DNA of 64,000 bases from Flavobacterium sp. WV_118_3 (GCF_039778605.1 NZ_CP156060.1:3562001-3626000); one strand, 5' to 3'; counted from the stretch's first letter, positions 16,749 through 24,844 are shown. Numbers and translations: made by a program. Notes: generated by a model from the sequence alone, not told the origin.

Positions 16749-17390
16749 ATGCCGCTGTATAAAACGATAAAAATAGATCCTGATACCAAGGTCTTGGTTT
16801 GGAAAATCACAGAATCACTGGACGATTTGTTCCGCGATAAACCGTTAAAGGACTCGAGCCGCGTACGCGTAAATGGAATGAAATCCGAACAGCATCAAAG
16901 AGGATTTCTAAGTGTGCGAAATCTTTTCGTCGAGCTCGGTTATACCGATTTGGATTTGTATTACGACGCTTTTGGAAAACCACATTTAAGCGATGGAAAA
17001 AATATCTCCATTACGCATTCGTATGAATTTTCCGCGATTATTGTCGGAAAAAACAATGTCGGTATCGATATGGAACTGCGACGGGAGAAGATCAGTAAAA
17101 TCGCCGATAAATTTATCGATCCCGAATTTGCTTTTCTTGATAAATCCGAACCCGATTATATCCGGAAGTTAACCGTTATTTGGGGCGCGAAGGAAGCAAA
17201 ATATAAAATGTGTAATTCCCGTAGCCTCAGTTTTAAAGATAATATGATCGTACATCCATTTGTGATGGATGATAAAAAAGGAACGGCAACGGTTACAAAG
17301 GATAATTTTCGAAAAGATTTCGAATTTTATTTTGAAGAAATTGAAGACTTTACATTGGTATATGCCCTCGAACAAAATGCATGTAGATGA
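16749..17390 (+). CDS. 4'-phosphopantetheinyl transferase superfamily protein
   Basis: The 213-residue protein has the Sfp/AcpS-superfamily metal motif D107 and E109 in VGIDMEL and the catalytic W145/K148/E149 block WGAKEAKY, with the preceding strand ISITHSYEFSAIIVG. It should transfer phosphopantetheine from CoA to a carrier-protein serine. The length fits the Sfp-like pseudodimer class more than the ~120-residue AcpS. No carrier protein is adjacent, so it may serve fatty-acid or secondary-metabolite synthesis elsewhere. Its TGA overlaps the next gene's ATG (ATGA), so the two are translationally coupled. Confidence 0.88.
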   Translation: MPLYKTIKIDPDTKVLVWKITESLDDLFRDKPLKDSSRVRVNGMKSEQHQRGFLSVRNLFVELGYTDLDLYYDAFGKPHLSDGKNISITHSYEFSAIIVGKNNVGIDMELRREKISKIADKFIDPEFAFLDKSEPDYIRKLTVIWGAKEAKYKMCNSRSLSFKDNMIVHPFVMDDKKGTATVTKDNFRKDFEFYFEEIEDFTLVYALEQNACR

Positions 17391-18109
17391 TGGGGGAAAT
17401 TTACAAACAAATTATAACAGCACAACAACAGGGAAAACGACTGCTGGCCATTTTGCTTGATCCGGATAAAGTTGATGGTGAGCAACTGGATGTTCTGATC
17501 GATAAAATCGGTCAATCGGGTGCAACCCATATTTTAATTGGTGGTAGTCTGCTGTTTGTCGACCAACAGGATACAATTATTACGGCACTAAAAGCAAAGC
17601 TGACGTTACCAATTTTACTTTTTCCAGGCAATGCGGCTCATATTACCGATCGTGCCGACGGAATTCTGTTTTTGTCACTTATTTCCGGAAGAAACCCGGA
17701 ATATCTTATCGGGCAACATGTTCAGGCGGCTCCGTTATTAAAGCAATCCCAACTGGAAGTAATCTCAACCGGCTATATACTTGTTGAAAGCGGAAAGCAG
17801 ACAACGGTTTCCTATATTAGCGGAACCATGCCGGTGCCAAATGATAAACCGGAAATCGCAGTGGCAACAGCGCTTGCCGGAGAAATGATTGGTCATAAAA
17901 TGATATACCTGGAAGCGGGTAGCGGGGCACAAATGCCTGTTCCGTTGGAAACAGTACGTAAGGTTGCCGAAAATATAACGATTCCGCTTATTGTTGGTGG
18001 TGGAATTCGGACGAAAGCACATATGGAACAGGTCTATCAGGCCGGAGCGACCATGGTCGTGATCGGAACGGCTTTCGAAAAGGATAACGACTTTTTTTCA
18101 GATTTGTAG
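17387..18109 (+). CDS. Geranylgeranylglyceryl/heptaprenylglyceryl phosphate synthase family protein (group II)
   Basis: The 240-residue TIM barrel has the family motifs LLDPDKVDG, GGSLLF, PGNAAHI, the SGRNPEYLIG segment, YLEAGSGA and VGGGIRTKAHMEQVY, which bind the glycerol phosphate. These enzymes form an ether bond between sn-glycerol-1-phosphate and a polyprenyl diphosphate. They are central to archaeal lipids and also occur in some bacteria, including flavobacteria. The product in this organism is not known from sequence. It starts within the stop codon of the upstream transferase and is followed by pnuC after three bases. Confidence 0.88.
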   Translation: MMGEIYKQIITAQQQGKRLLAILLDPDKVDGEQLDVLIDKIGQSGATHILIGGSLLFVDQQDTIITALKAKLTLPILLFPGNAAHITDRADGILFLSLISGRNPEYLIGQHVQAAPLLKQSQLEVISTGYILVESGKQTTVSYISGTMPVPNDKPEIAVATALAGEMIGHKMIYLEAGSGAQMPVPLETVRKVAENITIPLIVGGGIRTKAHMEQVYQAGATMVVIGTAFEKDNDFFSDL

Positions 18110-18112
18110 ATC

Positions 18113-18736
18113 ATGGTGGATTTCTTTTTAAATGCCTATAAGAATGCATCAACGTTGCAGATTGTACTGGAGTTTATAGCCTTTGTGTTTGGTATTGCCA
18201 GTGTTTGGTATGCTAAAAAAGAAAATATATGGGTATATCCAACCGGACTTATTGCGACGACAATCACGGTTTACTTGCTTTTTCAGGCGGGTTATCTCGG
18301 AGACATGATGATTAACCTGTACTTCTCGATTATGAGCGTTTATGGTTGGTATAATTGGGCCCGAAAAAGAACAAATGTTGATTCCTTATCGATATCCCGG
18401 ACAACATTAAAAGAAAAAATTATCGGAGTATTCTTGTTTTTAATGACAATTATTATAATTTTCGCAATTTATAAGGTGTTTGATTACCCAATCAAACACG
18501 AAAATTATGTTGATATATTGACGTCGGGGCTGTTTTTTACCGGGATGTGGTATATGGCCAATAAAAAAATCGAAAACTGGACGCTTTGGATAATCGGCGA
18601 CATTATCGCGGTACCGCTATATGCATATAGAGGGTTGGGGATGTTGTCGTTACAGTATTTAATATTTACACTATTGGCAATTTCGGCCTATTTAGAATGG
18701 AGAAAGATCTTAAACAACGACACTCAAAAGTTATAA
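18113..18736 (+). CDS. pnuC: Nicotinamide riboside/mononucleotide transporter PnuC
   Basis: A 207-residue integral membrane protein with about seven helices and the PnuC signatures FVFGIASVWYAKKENIWVYP and MSVYGWYNW. PnuC proteins carry nicotinamide riboside by facilitated diffusion, trapped by phosphorylation inside. The next gene begins with a NadR-type kinase domain and overlaps this one by 40 bases. This fits a transport-plus-kinase salvage pair for NAD. Confidence 0.9.
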   Translation: MVDFFLNAYKNASTLQIVLEFIAFVFGIASVWYAKKENIWVYPTGLIATTITVYLLFQAGYLGDMMINLYFSIMSVYGWYNWARKRTNVDSLSISRTTLKEKIIGVFLFLMTIIIIFAIYKVFDYPIKHENYVDILTSGLFFTGMWYMANKKIENWTLWIIGDIIAVPLYAYRGLGMLSLQYLIFTLLAISAYLEWRKILNNDTQKL

Positions 18737-20784
18737 AGGTAACCATGTACGGTCCTGAAAGTACAGGGAAAACAACATTATCGAAACAGTTGGCTGAACA
18801 TTTTAAAACCATCTGGATACCCGAATATGCGCGAAATTATCTACAGCAAAAGTGGGAAGAACAACAGGCAATTTGCGATGAAAATGATATGCTTCCGATT
18901 GCCGTTGGTCAGATGAAACTTGAAAATGAAGCTGTTCAGATCGCCAGTAAGTTATTGTTTTGTGACACCAATCTGATGGTGACCAAAGTTTTTTCGGAAA
19001 TCTATTATGGATTTTGTGATGAATTACTGGACAATGCTGCACGCGAACATAATTACGATTTATTTTTCCTGACCGATGTCGATGTGCCCTGGGAAAAAGA
19101 TGATCTAAGAGATCGGCCGGAAAAGCGGGAGGAAACCTTTCGGATTTTTGAAAATGCCGTACTCGAAAATAATAAACCCTATATCGTTCTTTCGGGGAAT
19201 AAACAGCAACGTTTTGAAACTGCGGTAAAAGCAGTCGAAATGTTGCTTAAAACTAAAAGTTTGGGTTTTACATCAGCCGATTTTTTGCAAATGTGGCATC
19301 GGGGAACCAATATCGATGCTGTCGAAAGGCAATTGAAGTTCTTCAACGAAGGGATTGCGAAAATCAACCTCCATAAAATTGCAACAGTACGCGACGGAAT
19401 ACGACTCTTTGATAAAGAACAGGAGCAGGAACTGGTAGATTATTTTGAAGCACATCAAAAAATGTTTTCGATAGAAAAGTTGGTTCCGGCGTCGGGCGCT
19501 GCCAGCAGAATGTTTAAATTTCTTGTCGATTTTCTGAATGAATTTAAATTACACTATGAAACAATCAATGCCTATGTAAATAGAAAAAAAGCATCGGAAT
19601 TGTCGGTGTTTCTGGTTGGAATAGAAAAATTTCCGTTCTATGCCGATGTGCTCCAGGAAACAAAATCGGAATATAAAGATTTTGATAATTTCTCCCAGGA
19701 TGAAAAATATTACCGCTTTATCGAAACAATGCTGTCACCGGCAAAATTCGATTTTCTGAATAAGCCAAAAGGGGTATTGCCATTCCATCAGGAAAAAGAA
19801 GCGATTACAACGCCAATTTTTAAACACCTCAAAGAAGCGCAGGTATATACCAATGTGGATGGAAAGCATCATATTCATTTTACGGTTTCGGAAGAGCATT
19901 TGGAAGGTTTCTCGGAAGTGGTTTCAAATAGTGAAAATACAGTCGTTGTAGACTATTCTTTTCAGGATAAAGCCACGGATACCTTGGCGGTTGGTGCCGA
20001 TAATGTGCCCTTCCGACTGGAGGATGGTTCGCTTTTCTTCCGACCGGGCGGGCATGGGGCGTTGATTCAGAATTTGAATCGGCTGACGAGTGATATTATT
20101 TTTGTTAAAAATATCGATAACGTTTGTTTTAATCATTTTGACGGAATTGTTCGTTATAAAAAATTATTGGGCGGATTACTGATTCGGCTTCAAAAGCAAA
20201 TTTTCGAGAGTTTGAAGGTGTTGGAAACTACTTCCGATCCTGCGGTTATTCAGGAAATCATTGCTTTTACAACAGGAGAATTGAATATTGTATTGCCGCG
20301 TAATTTTTCAAAATATACCTTCGAAAACCAAAAGAGTCAATTGTTTCAGCTTTTAAACCGACCGATACGCGTGTGCGGTATGGTGAAAAATGAAGGAGAA
20401 CCGGGTGGCGGACCGTTTTGGGTTACTGGTGAAGAAGGAATGTATTCGTTACAAATTGTAGAATCGTCACAAATAGACCTGCAAAATAAAAAACAGGCAT
20501 TGATTTTGAGTGAATCGACGCATTTTAATCCGGTCGATTTGGTTTGTGGCTTAAAAGATTATAAAGGAGAAAAGTTCAATCTGGAAAATTATGTCGATCA
20601 CAATACCGGGTTTATTGTTAATAAAACCAAAGGATGTAAAGATATTAAAGCCTATGAATTACCGGGCTTATGGAACGGTGCCATGGCCAACTGGATTACG
20701 GTTTTTGTCGAAGTACCGCTTCTGACGTTTAATCCGGTGAAAACTGTAAACGACTTATTAAAACCGGCACATCAGCCACGATAA
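18697..20784 (+). CDS. NadR-like P-loop kinase fused to a DUF4301 domain
   Basis: The 695-residue protein has two parts. Residues 1 to ~187 form a P-loop kinase with Walker A GPESTGKTT (19-27), the IPEYARNYL segment and FFLTDVDVPWEKDDLRDRPE, all typical of the nicotinamide riboside kinase domain of NadR. From about residue 190 (FTSADFLQMWHRGTNIDAVERQ) to the end it matches DUF4301, with conserved-looking VPASGAASRMFKFL, FRPGGHGALIQNLN and KNEGEPGGGPFWV. DUF4301 has no known function to me; the last motifs suggest a phosphosugar- or nucleotide-handling enzyme, which is speculation. The chosen start overlaps pnuC by 40 bases; the next ATG (codon 17) lies immediately before the P-loop and is less likely. 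The two parts share one uninterrupted frame. Confidence 0.85.
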   Translation: MEKDLKQRHSKVIKVTMYGPESTGKTTLSKQLAEHFKTIWIPEYARNYLQQKWEEQQAICDENDMLPIAVGQMKLENEAVQIASKLLFCDTNLMVTKVFSEIYYGFCDELLDNAAREHNYDLFFLTDVDVPWEKDDLRDRPEKREETFRIFENAVLENNKPYIVLSGNKQQRFETAVKAVEMLLKTKSLGFTSADFLQMWHRGTNIDAVERQLKFFNEGIAKINLHKIATVRDGIRLFDKEQEQELVDYFEAHQKMFSIEKLVPASGAASRMFKFLVDFLNEFKLHYETINAYVNRKKASELSVFLVGIEKFPFYADVLQETKSEYKDFDNFSQDEKYYRFIETMLSPAKFDFLNKPKGVLPFHQEKEAITTPIFKHLKEAQVYTNVDGKHHIHFTVSEEHLEGFSEVVSNSENTVVVDYSFQDKATDTLAVGADNVPFRLEDGSLFFRPGGHGALIQNLNRLTSDIIFVKNIDNVCFNHFDGIVRYKKLLGGLLIRLQKQIFESLKVLETTSDPAVIQEIIAFTTGELNIVLPRNFSKYTFENQKSQLFQLLNRPIRVCGMVKNEGEPGGGPFWVTGEEGMYSLQIVESSQIDLQNKKQALILSESTHFNPVDLVCGLKDYKGEKFNLENYVDHNTGFIVNKTKGCKDIKAYELPGLWNGAMANWITVFVEVPLLTFNPVKTVNDLLKPAHQPR

Positions 20785-20785
20785 T

Positions 20786-21190
20786 ATGCAAAAAGAAATA
20801 CTATTTGCGGAATTGCGCTATAAAGCGGTAAGAAGTAGTGGTGCGGGTGGTCAGCATGTGAATAAAGTGGCGACTAAAATTCAATTGGTTTTTGATGTAG
20901 CTGGTTCTGCAGCGTTTACCGATGATGAAAAAGCGTTGCTGATGCGTAAGCTTGAAAATCGATTGACAAAAGAAGGGGTTTTACTGCTTGGTTGTGGTGA
21001 AAGCCGGAGTCAACTTAAAAATAAAGAAATCGTAACAACGCGTTTTCTTTCGCTAATACAGCAAGCCTTGCAGCTCGAAAAAGAACGAAAAGCAACCCGT
21101 ATTCCGCATGCGGCGGTTAAAAAACGAATTCAAAACAAACGATTTCAAGCGCAAAAAAAAGAATCGCGCCGGAAACCCGGAATGGAATAA
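20786..21190 (+). CDS. arfB: Alternative ribosome-rescue factor ArfB (GGQ aminoacyl-tRNA hydrolase)
   Basis: A 134-residue protein with the release-factor GGQ loop (SSGAGGQHVNKV; Gly21-Gly22-Gln23) and a basic C-terminal tail (KKRIQNKRFQAQKKESRRKP). In ArfB/ICT1 this tail enters the empty mRNA channel of stalled ribosomes so the GGQ loop can hydrolyse the peptidyl-tRNA. There is no codon-recognition domain, which separates it from RF1/RF2. It begins one base after the DUF4301 gene and is probably last in the operon. Confidence 0.93.
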   Translation: MQKEILFAELRYKAVRSSGAGGQHVNKVATKIQLVFDVAGSAAFTDDEKALLMRKLENRLTKEGVLLLGCGESRSQLKNKEIVTTRFLSLIQQALQLEKERKATRIPHAAVKKRIQNKRFQAQKKESRRKPGME

Positions 21191-21252
21191 ATTAGGAATT
21201 GTGTAATCGCAATAGGGAAAAAACGTTCTTTTTTGAGTTTTTTCTATTCGGA

Positions 21253-21285
21253 TTTGATTTTGTGCGGTTTCTTTTTATAATTTTG
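21253..21285 (+). promoter_or_regulatory. Promoter of the TonB receptor, upstream of the TPP riboswitch
   Basis: TTTG at 21253-21256, a 21-base spacer, then TAATTTTG at 21278-21285. Transcription would start at about 21290, the first bases of the riboswitch. Confidence 0.6.
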
Positions 21286-21288
21286 TCC

Positions 21289-21390
21289 TGTCTCAAAGGG
21301 GTGCTTATATCCGGATTCAAAACCGGACAATCGAGCTGAGATCATACCCAATGAACCTGGAACAGGTAATGCTGTTTAGGGAATAAGACA
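21289..21390 (+). promoter_or_regulatory. TPP (THI-box) riboswitch upstream of a TonB-dependent receptor
   Basis: The P1 arms TGTCT (21289-21293) and AGACA (21386-21390) enclose the conserved thi-box core: AGGGGTGC, then CTGAGATCATACCC, GAACCTG and the GGTAATGC...TAGGGA segment. An extra P3 hairpin has CCGG arms. This aptamer binds thiamine pyrophosphate and normally turns the downstream gene off. Confidence 0.93.
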
Positions 21391-21464
21391 CAATCGATGC
21401 CGTAAGGTATTCGTGTGTCGTGGAAACATCATTTTTTATTAATCAAAGAATAATTACCCCTTTT

Positions 21465-21484
21465 ATTCGTAAAATCTTACGAAT
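21465..21484 (+). promoter_or_regulatory. Start-codon hairpin, probable expression platform
   Basis: ATTCGTAA (21465-21472) and TTACGAAT (21477-21484) pair perfectly with a 4-base loop. The last two paired bases are the A and T of the ATG at 21483, so the hairpin would hide the start of the receptor gene and could pass the riboswitch state on to translation. Confidence 0.55.
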
Positions 21485-23687
21485 GAAAACAGTATTACAA
21501 TCCGTTGTGGCGTTATTATGTCTTCAGCCGGTTATGCTTTTCGCACAGGAAAAAACCGTTTCGGATTCTACAAAAACCAAACAACTGGACGAAGTATTGG
21601 TATCGGCCGTTCGGGCTGCCGATAAAACTCCGGTTACGTTTAGTAATGTCGGAAAAAAACAATTATCCGAACGAAATCTTGGTCAGGATATACCTGTTCT
21701 GATGAACTATTTGCCGTCGGTGGTAACCACTACCGATGCCGGAAATGGCGTTGGCTATACCGGAATCCGGGTCCGCGGTAGCGATGCGACCCGTGTGAAT
21801 GTAACCATTAACGGAATTCCGTATAACGATTCGGAATCGCAGGGGACTTTTTGGGTGAACATGCCCGATTTTGCCTCATCGGTCGAGAGTTTGCAGTTGC
21901 AACGCGGTGCCGGAACATCAACCAATGGTGCCGGTGCTTTTGGTGCCAGCTTAAATATGCTAACCGATAGTTATTCTGAAAAAGGATATGGTGAAATTTC
22001 GAATTCCTTTGGGAGTTTTAATACCCGAAAACATACCGTGAAATTCAGTTCGGGATTGTTGGATAACAAATTTGAATTGGCAGGTCGTTTGTCGAAAATC
22101 AATTCCGATGGTTATATCGACCGGGCGTCTTCCGACCTGAAGTCGTATTTCCTTCAGGGAACCTACGTGGGGAAAACAACCTTGATCAAAGCATTGGTTT
22201 TTGGTGGATCGGAAAAAACATACCAGTCGTGGAATGGTTTGGATGGATCGGAACTGAAAGATTTAGGTTTGGACGAAAATATGTTGGATAACAATCCGAG
22301 GTTTAATGTGTCCGGTTTGTATTTTGACGATAACGGACAAGTGAAGTTCTACGATAATCAAACGGATAATTTCAATCAGGATCATTACCAGTTGCATTGG
22401 AATGAAAAATGGAACGATAACTGGTCGACAAATCTGGCGGCGCATTATACCAAAGGAAAAGGGTATTACGAAAGTTATAAACGCAGTGGGAAGTTTTCCG
22501 AATTCGGATTAACACCGTTTGTCGATAACGGAAACACCATCTCAAGATCGGATCTGATCAACCAAAAATGGCTGGACAATGATTTCTACGGTTTTACATT
22601 TTCATCCAATTACAAAAATGACAAGCTGGATATGGTTATCGGTGGTGGTGCCAATAAATTTGAAGGCGGTCACTTTGGGAAATTGTTATGGGTAAAGGAA
22701 AAAGCGGCCTACGATTACGGTCAGCTTTTTTACGATGATAAAGGAATCAAAACGGATGTCAATGTATTTGCCAAAGCAACCTATGATATTACATCGGCGT
22801 TAAGCTTGTATGGTGATTTACAATATCGAAATGTGAATTACAAAGCGAATGCTGTTAAAACCGGATTGGTGGACGATACGTTCCGCTTTTTTAATCCAAA
22901 AGGAGGATTGAATTATGTGTTGAATCCTAAAAACAGCTTTTATTTTTCGTATGCCAAAGCCAGTCGGGAACCCAATCGTAATGATTATGAAGGAAACGTT
23001 CCGAAACCAGAAAAAATGGACGATTATGAATTGGGATGGCGCTATGCATCGCGAGTGGCGAAGCTAAATGTAAACGCCTACTATATGAAATATAAAGATC
23101 AGTTGGTGTTGACGGGTGCGTTGAATGATGTTGGTGAATCGAAACGGGTTAATGTAGACAACAGTTACCGCGTCGGATTGGAATTGGATGCCAGTATTTT
23201 TATTTCGGAGAAATGGGTGTTGCGTCAGAATGCAACCATCAGCCAAAACAAGATTGTCGATTTTGTAGCAAATAAAGATGGAGAATTGCACAATTTCGGA
23301 AAAACAAACATTGCTTTTTCACCCGATTTTATAGCCGGGAATGCGATTACCTGGTTGCCGTTAAAAAACCTACAGCTAACCTTGTTGTCTAAGTTTGTCG
23401 GAAATCAGTATATGGGGAATGTCGATTCGGAAAAATCAATCTTAAAATCCTATGCGGTTTCTGATTTTAATATCATTTATGAAATCAAACCGAAAAAGAT
23501 TTTTAAATCGATTGTGATTACCGGATTGGTGAATAATATATTCAATACCAAATACCAGTCGAACGGGTTTTTCTATACCTACGATGACGACTGGTCCAAT
23601 CCAAATCAGGTTACGACAATCGAAGGCGTTGGTTATTATCCGCAAGCGCGAATCAATTTTATGGGTGGTTTAACACTGAAGTTTTAA
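21483..23687 (+). CDS. TonB-dependent outer-membrane receptor, probable thiamine (or precursor) uptake
   Basis: The 734-residue receptor has a signal peptide (SVVALLCLQPVMLFAQ), a TonB-box-like region (QLDEVLVSA), and a plug domain (VMNYLPSVVTTTDAG-like region, VRGSDATRVNVTINGIPYND). A 22-strand-type barrel ends in GGLTLKF, with the terminal phenylalanine. The start at 21483 is chosen over the in-frame ATG at 21420 because it begins the signal peptide and sits on the start-codon hairpin. The TPP riboswitch upstream indicates the cargo is thiamine or a pyrimidine/thiazole precursor. No SusD-like partner or inner-membrane carrier lies beside it. Confidence 0.9.
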   Translation: MKTVLQSVVALLCLQPVMLFAQEKTVSDSTKTKQLDEVLVSAVRAADKTPVTFSNVGKKQLSERNLGQDIPVLMNYLPSVVTTTDAGNGVGYTGIRVRGSDATRVNVTINGIPYNDSESQGTFWVNMPDFASSVESLQLQRGAGTSTNGAGAFGASLNMLTDSYSEKGYGEISNSFGSFNTRKHTVKFSSGLLDNKFELAGRLSKINSDGYIDRASSDLKSYFLQGTYVGKTTLIKALVFGGSEKTYQSWNGLDGSELKDLGLDENMLDNNPRFNVSGLYFDDNGQVKFYDNQTDNFNQDHYQLHWNEKWNDNWSTNLAAHYTKGKGYYESYKRSGKFSEFGLTPFVDNGNTISRSDLINQKWLDNDFYGFTFSSNYKNDKLDMVIGGGANKFEGGHFGKLLWVKEKAAYDYGQLFYDDKGIKTDVNVFAKATYDITSALSLYGDLQYRNVNYKANAVKTGLVDDTFRFFNPKGGLNYVLNPKNSFYFSYAKASREPNRNDYEGNVPKPEKMDDYELGWRYASRVAKLNVNAYYMKYKDQLVLTGALNDVGESKRVNVDNSYRVGLELDASIFISEKWVLRQNATISQNKIVDFVANKDGELHNFGKTNIAFSPDFIAGNAITWLPLKNLQLTLLSKFVGNQYMGNVDSEKSILKSYAVSDFNIIYEIKPKKIFKSIVITGLVNNIFNTKYQSNGFFYTYDDDWSNPNQVTTIEGVGYYPQARINFMGGLTLKF

Positions 23688-23691
23688 TTTT

Positions 23692-23726
23692 TCCACCTGA
23701 CAGGTTTTTAAAACCTGTCAGGTGGA
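23692..23726. repeat. Palindromic repeat, canonical copy 1
   Basis: Arms CCACCTGACAGGTTTT and AAAACCTGTCAGGTGG form a perfect dyad. It lies just after the TonB receptor and between convergent genes, where it could act as a terminator. Same family as 29486, 30118 and 33706. Confidence 0.85.
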
Positions 23727-23736
23727 ATTATAAATT

Positions 23737-23756
23737 TGTCTAACTTTTTGGGCGCA
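23737..23756 (-). repeat. Second solitary IS150-like terminal sequence
   Basis: TGTCTAACTTTTTGGGCGCA; its reverse complement differs from 303-322 at one of 20 positions. It lies 10 bases from a palindromic repeat and has no transposase or partner end nearby. Confidence 0.45.
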
Positions 23757-23777
23757 CTCTAGACAGCCCCTTTTTTA

Positions 23778-24200
23778 TTAATTGTAAACCCTAACGATAT
23801 CACCGACCTGTTCTGTACGATATTGTTTCATCGGATATTGGCCACCGCCAATTCCGGTGTATAAACTATATCTTTTATTGTCGCAGGGACAAACCGCATC
23901 AATGCCATCTACATCCATAGTCGAACAATCACTCAATCCCTGATTCGGACAGGCACGGTCGAAAGCTGCAATTCCGTTGGCGCCTTTAAAAAGAATAATA
24001 CCGCGTACTCCGGCTCCCGGCCCCGATACATAAGCATAACCGTTCATAAACTTTAAGGAACTATAAGCCGGAAGGTTTAGGTTGATCGTTAAAGAAACCG
24101 GATAGTTGGGTAGGTAGGGGTTATTATTGTTTACAACACTGTCTTTGCTACAGCTTCCGATAAAAGCCATTAAAAACAATAAAAAGAGGTATTTTTTCAT
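23778..24200 (-). CDS. Rieske-like lipoprotein with altered cluster ligands
   Basis: The 140-residue protein starts with a lipoprotein signal (MKKYLFLLFLMAFIGSC); the frame continues 10 codons upstream, but the lipoprotein start at 24200 is more plausible. The C-terminal part has the spacing of a Rieske 2Fe-2S domain: C84-P-N86 and C104-P-C106-D107, with C92 and C106 placed like the disulfide pair. Both expected histidine ligands are replaced (Asn86, Asp107), so a normal Rieske cluster is unlikely. The function is unknown. It is monocistronic and convergent with the TonB receptor. Confidence 0.7.
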   Translation of the reverse strand: MKKYLFLLFLMAFIGSCSKDSVVNNNNPYLPNYPVSLTINLNLPAYSSLKFMNGYAYVSGPGAGVRGIILFKGANGIAAFDRACPNQGLSDCSTMDVDGIDAVCPCDNKRYSLYTGIGGGQYPMKQYRTEQVGDIVRVYN

Positions 24201-24298
24201 ATAAAATCTGGTAAAACAATTGAAAAACAAATTTAATTTAATTAACTTTGACTTGTGCTATAAAGAGCATAATTAAAAACGAAATAAATAAAAAAATA

Positions 24299-24306
24299 TA
24301 TCTTTG
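24299..24306 (+). promoter_or_regulatory. -7 box upstream of greA
   Basis: TATCTTTG matches TAnnTTTG; no TTG is present at the normal -33 distance. Transcription would begin just before the leader hairpin at 24314. Confidence 0.45.
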
Positions 24307-24313
24307 TAGACAT

Positions 24314-24339
24314 AAATCCCGTTTTTGATGGGATTTTTT
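24314..24339 (+). terminator. Terminator-like hairpin in the greA leader
   Basis: AAATCCC (24314-24320) and GGGATTT (24330-24336) with a 9-base loop, followed by an uninterrupted T-run (24334-24339), 23 bases ahead of the greA ATG. No other gene ends here on this strand, so it would act as an attenuator of greA itself. Confidence 0.55.
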
Positions 24340-24362
24340 CTATTTATATAAACGACAAAAAT

Positions 24363-24839
24363 ATGACTAAAGTATCTTATTATACTGCCGAAGGATTGAA
24401 AAAATTAAGAGATGAGCTGGATCAGCTAAAGAGTGTGGAGCGTCCGCGTGCCTCACAGGCTATTGCTGAAGCAAGAGATAAAGGTGACTTGTCCGAAAAT
24501 GCCGAATACGATGCTGCAAAAGAAGCACAGGGACTTTTGGAACTGAAAATCGCCAAAATGGAAGAGGTAGTGGCAAACGCCCGTTTGATCGACGAATCAC
24601 AATTGGATGTTTCGAAAGTATTGGTATTGTCAACCGTGAAAATCAAGAACCAGACCAATGGTATGGAATTGAAATATACGCTTGTAGCCGAAAGCGAAGC
24701 GGATCTGAAAACCGGGAAAATTTCGGTTACCTCTCCAATCGGTAAAGGATTACTTGGAAAATCGGTGGGTGAAATCGCAGAAATCCAGGTGCCAAACGGA
24801 ACCTTAAAATTCGAAATCTTAGAAATCTCAAGAGACTAA
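24363..24839 (+). CDS. greA: Transcription elongation factor GreA
   Basis: The 158-residue protein has the N-terminal coiled coil (LKKLRDELDQLKSVERPRAS, ARDKGDLSENAEYDAAKEAQ) whose acidic tip stimulates transcript cleavage in the RNA polymerase secondary channel. A C-terminal FKBP-like domain (SPIGKGLLGKSVGEIAEI) follows. The length and both motifs are standard for GreA. It is followed after five bases by an HIT protein gene. Its leader contains a terminator-like hairpin. Confidence 0.96.
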   Translation: MTKVSYYTAEGLKKLRDELDQLKSVERPRASQAIAEARDKGDLSENAEYDAAKEAQGLLELKIAKMEEVVANARLIDESQLDVSKVLVLSTVKIKNQTNGMELKYTLVAESEADLKTGKISVTSPIGKGLLGKSVGEIAEIQVPNGTLKFEILEISRD

Positions 24840-24844
24840 TTCCT

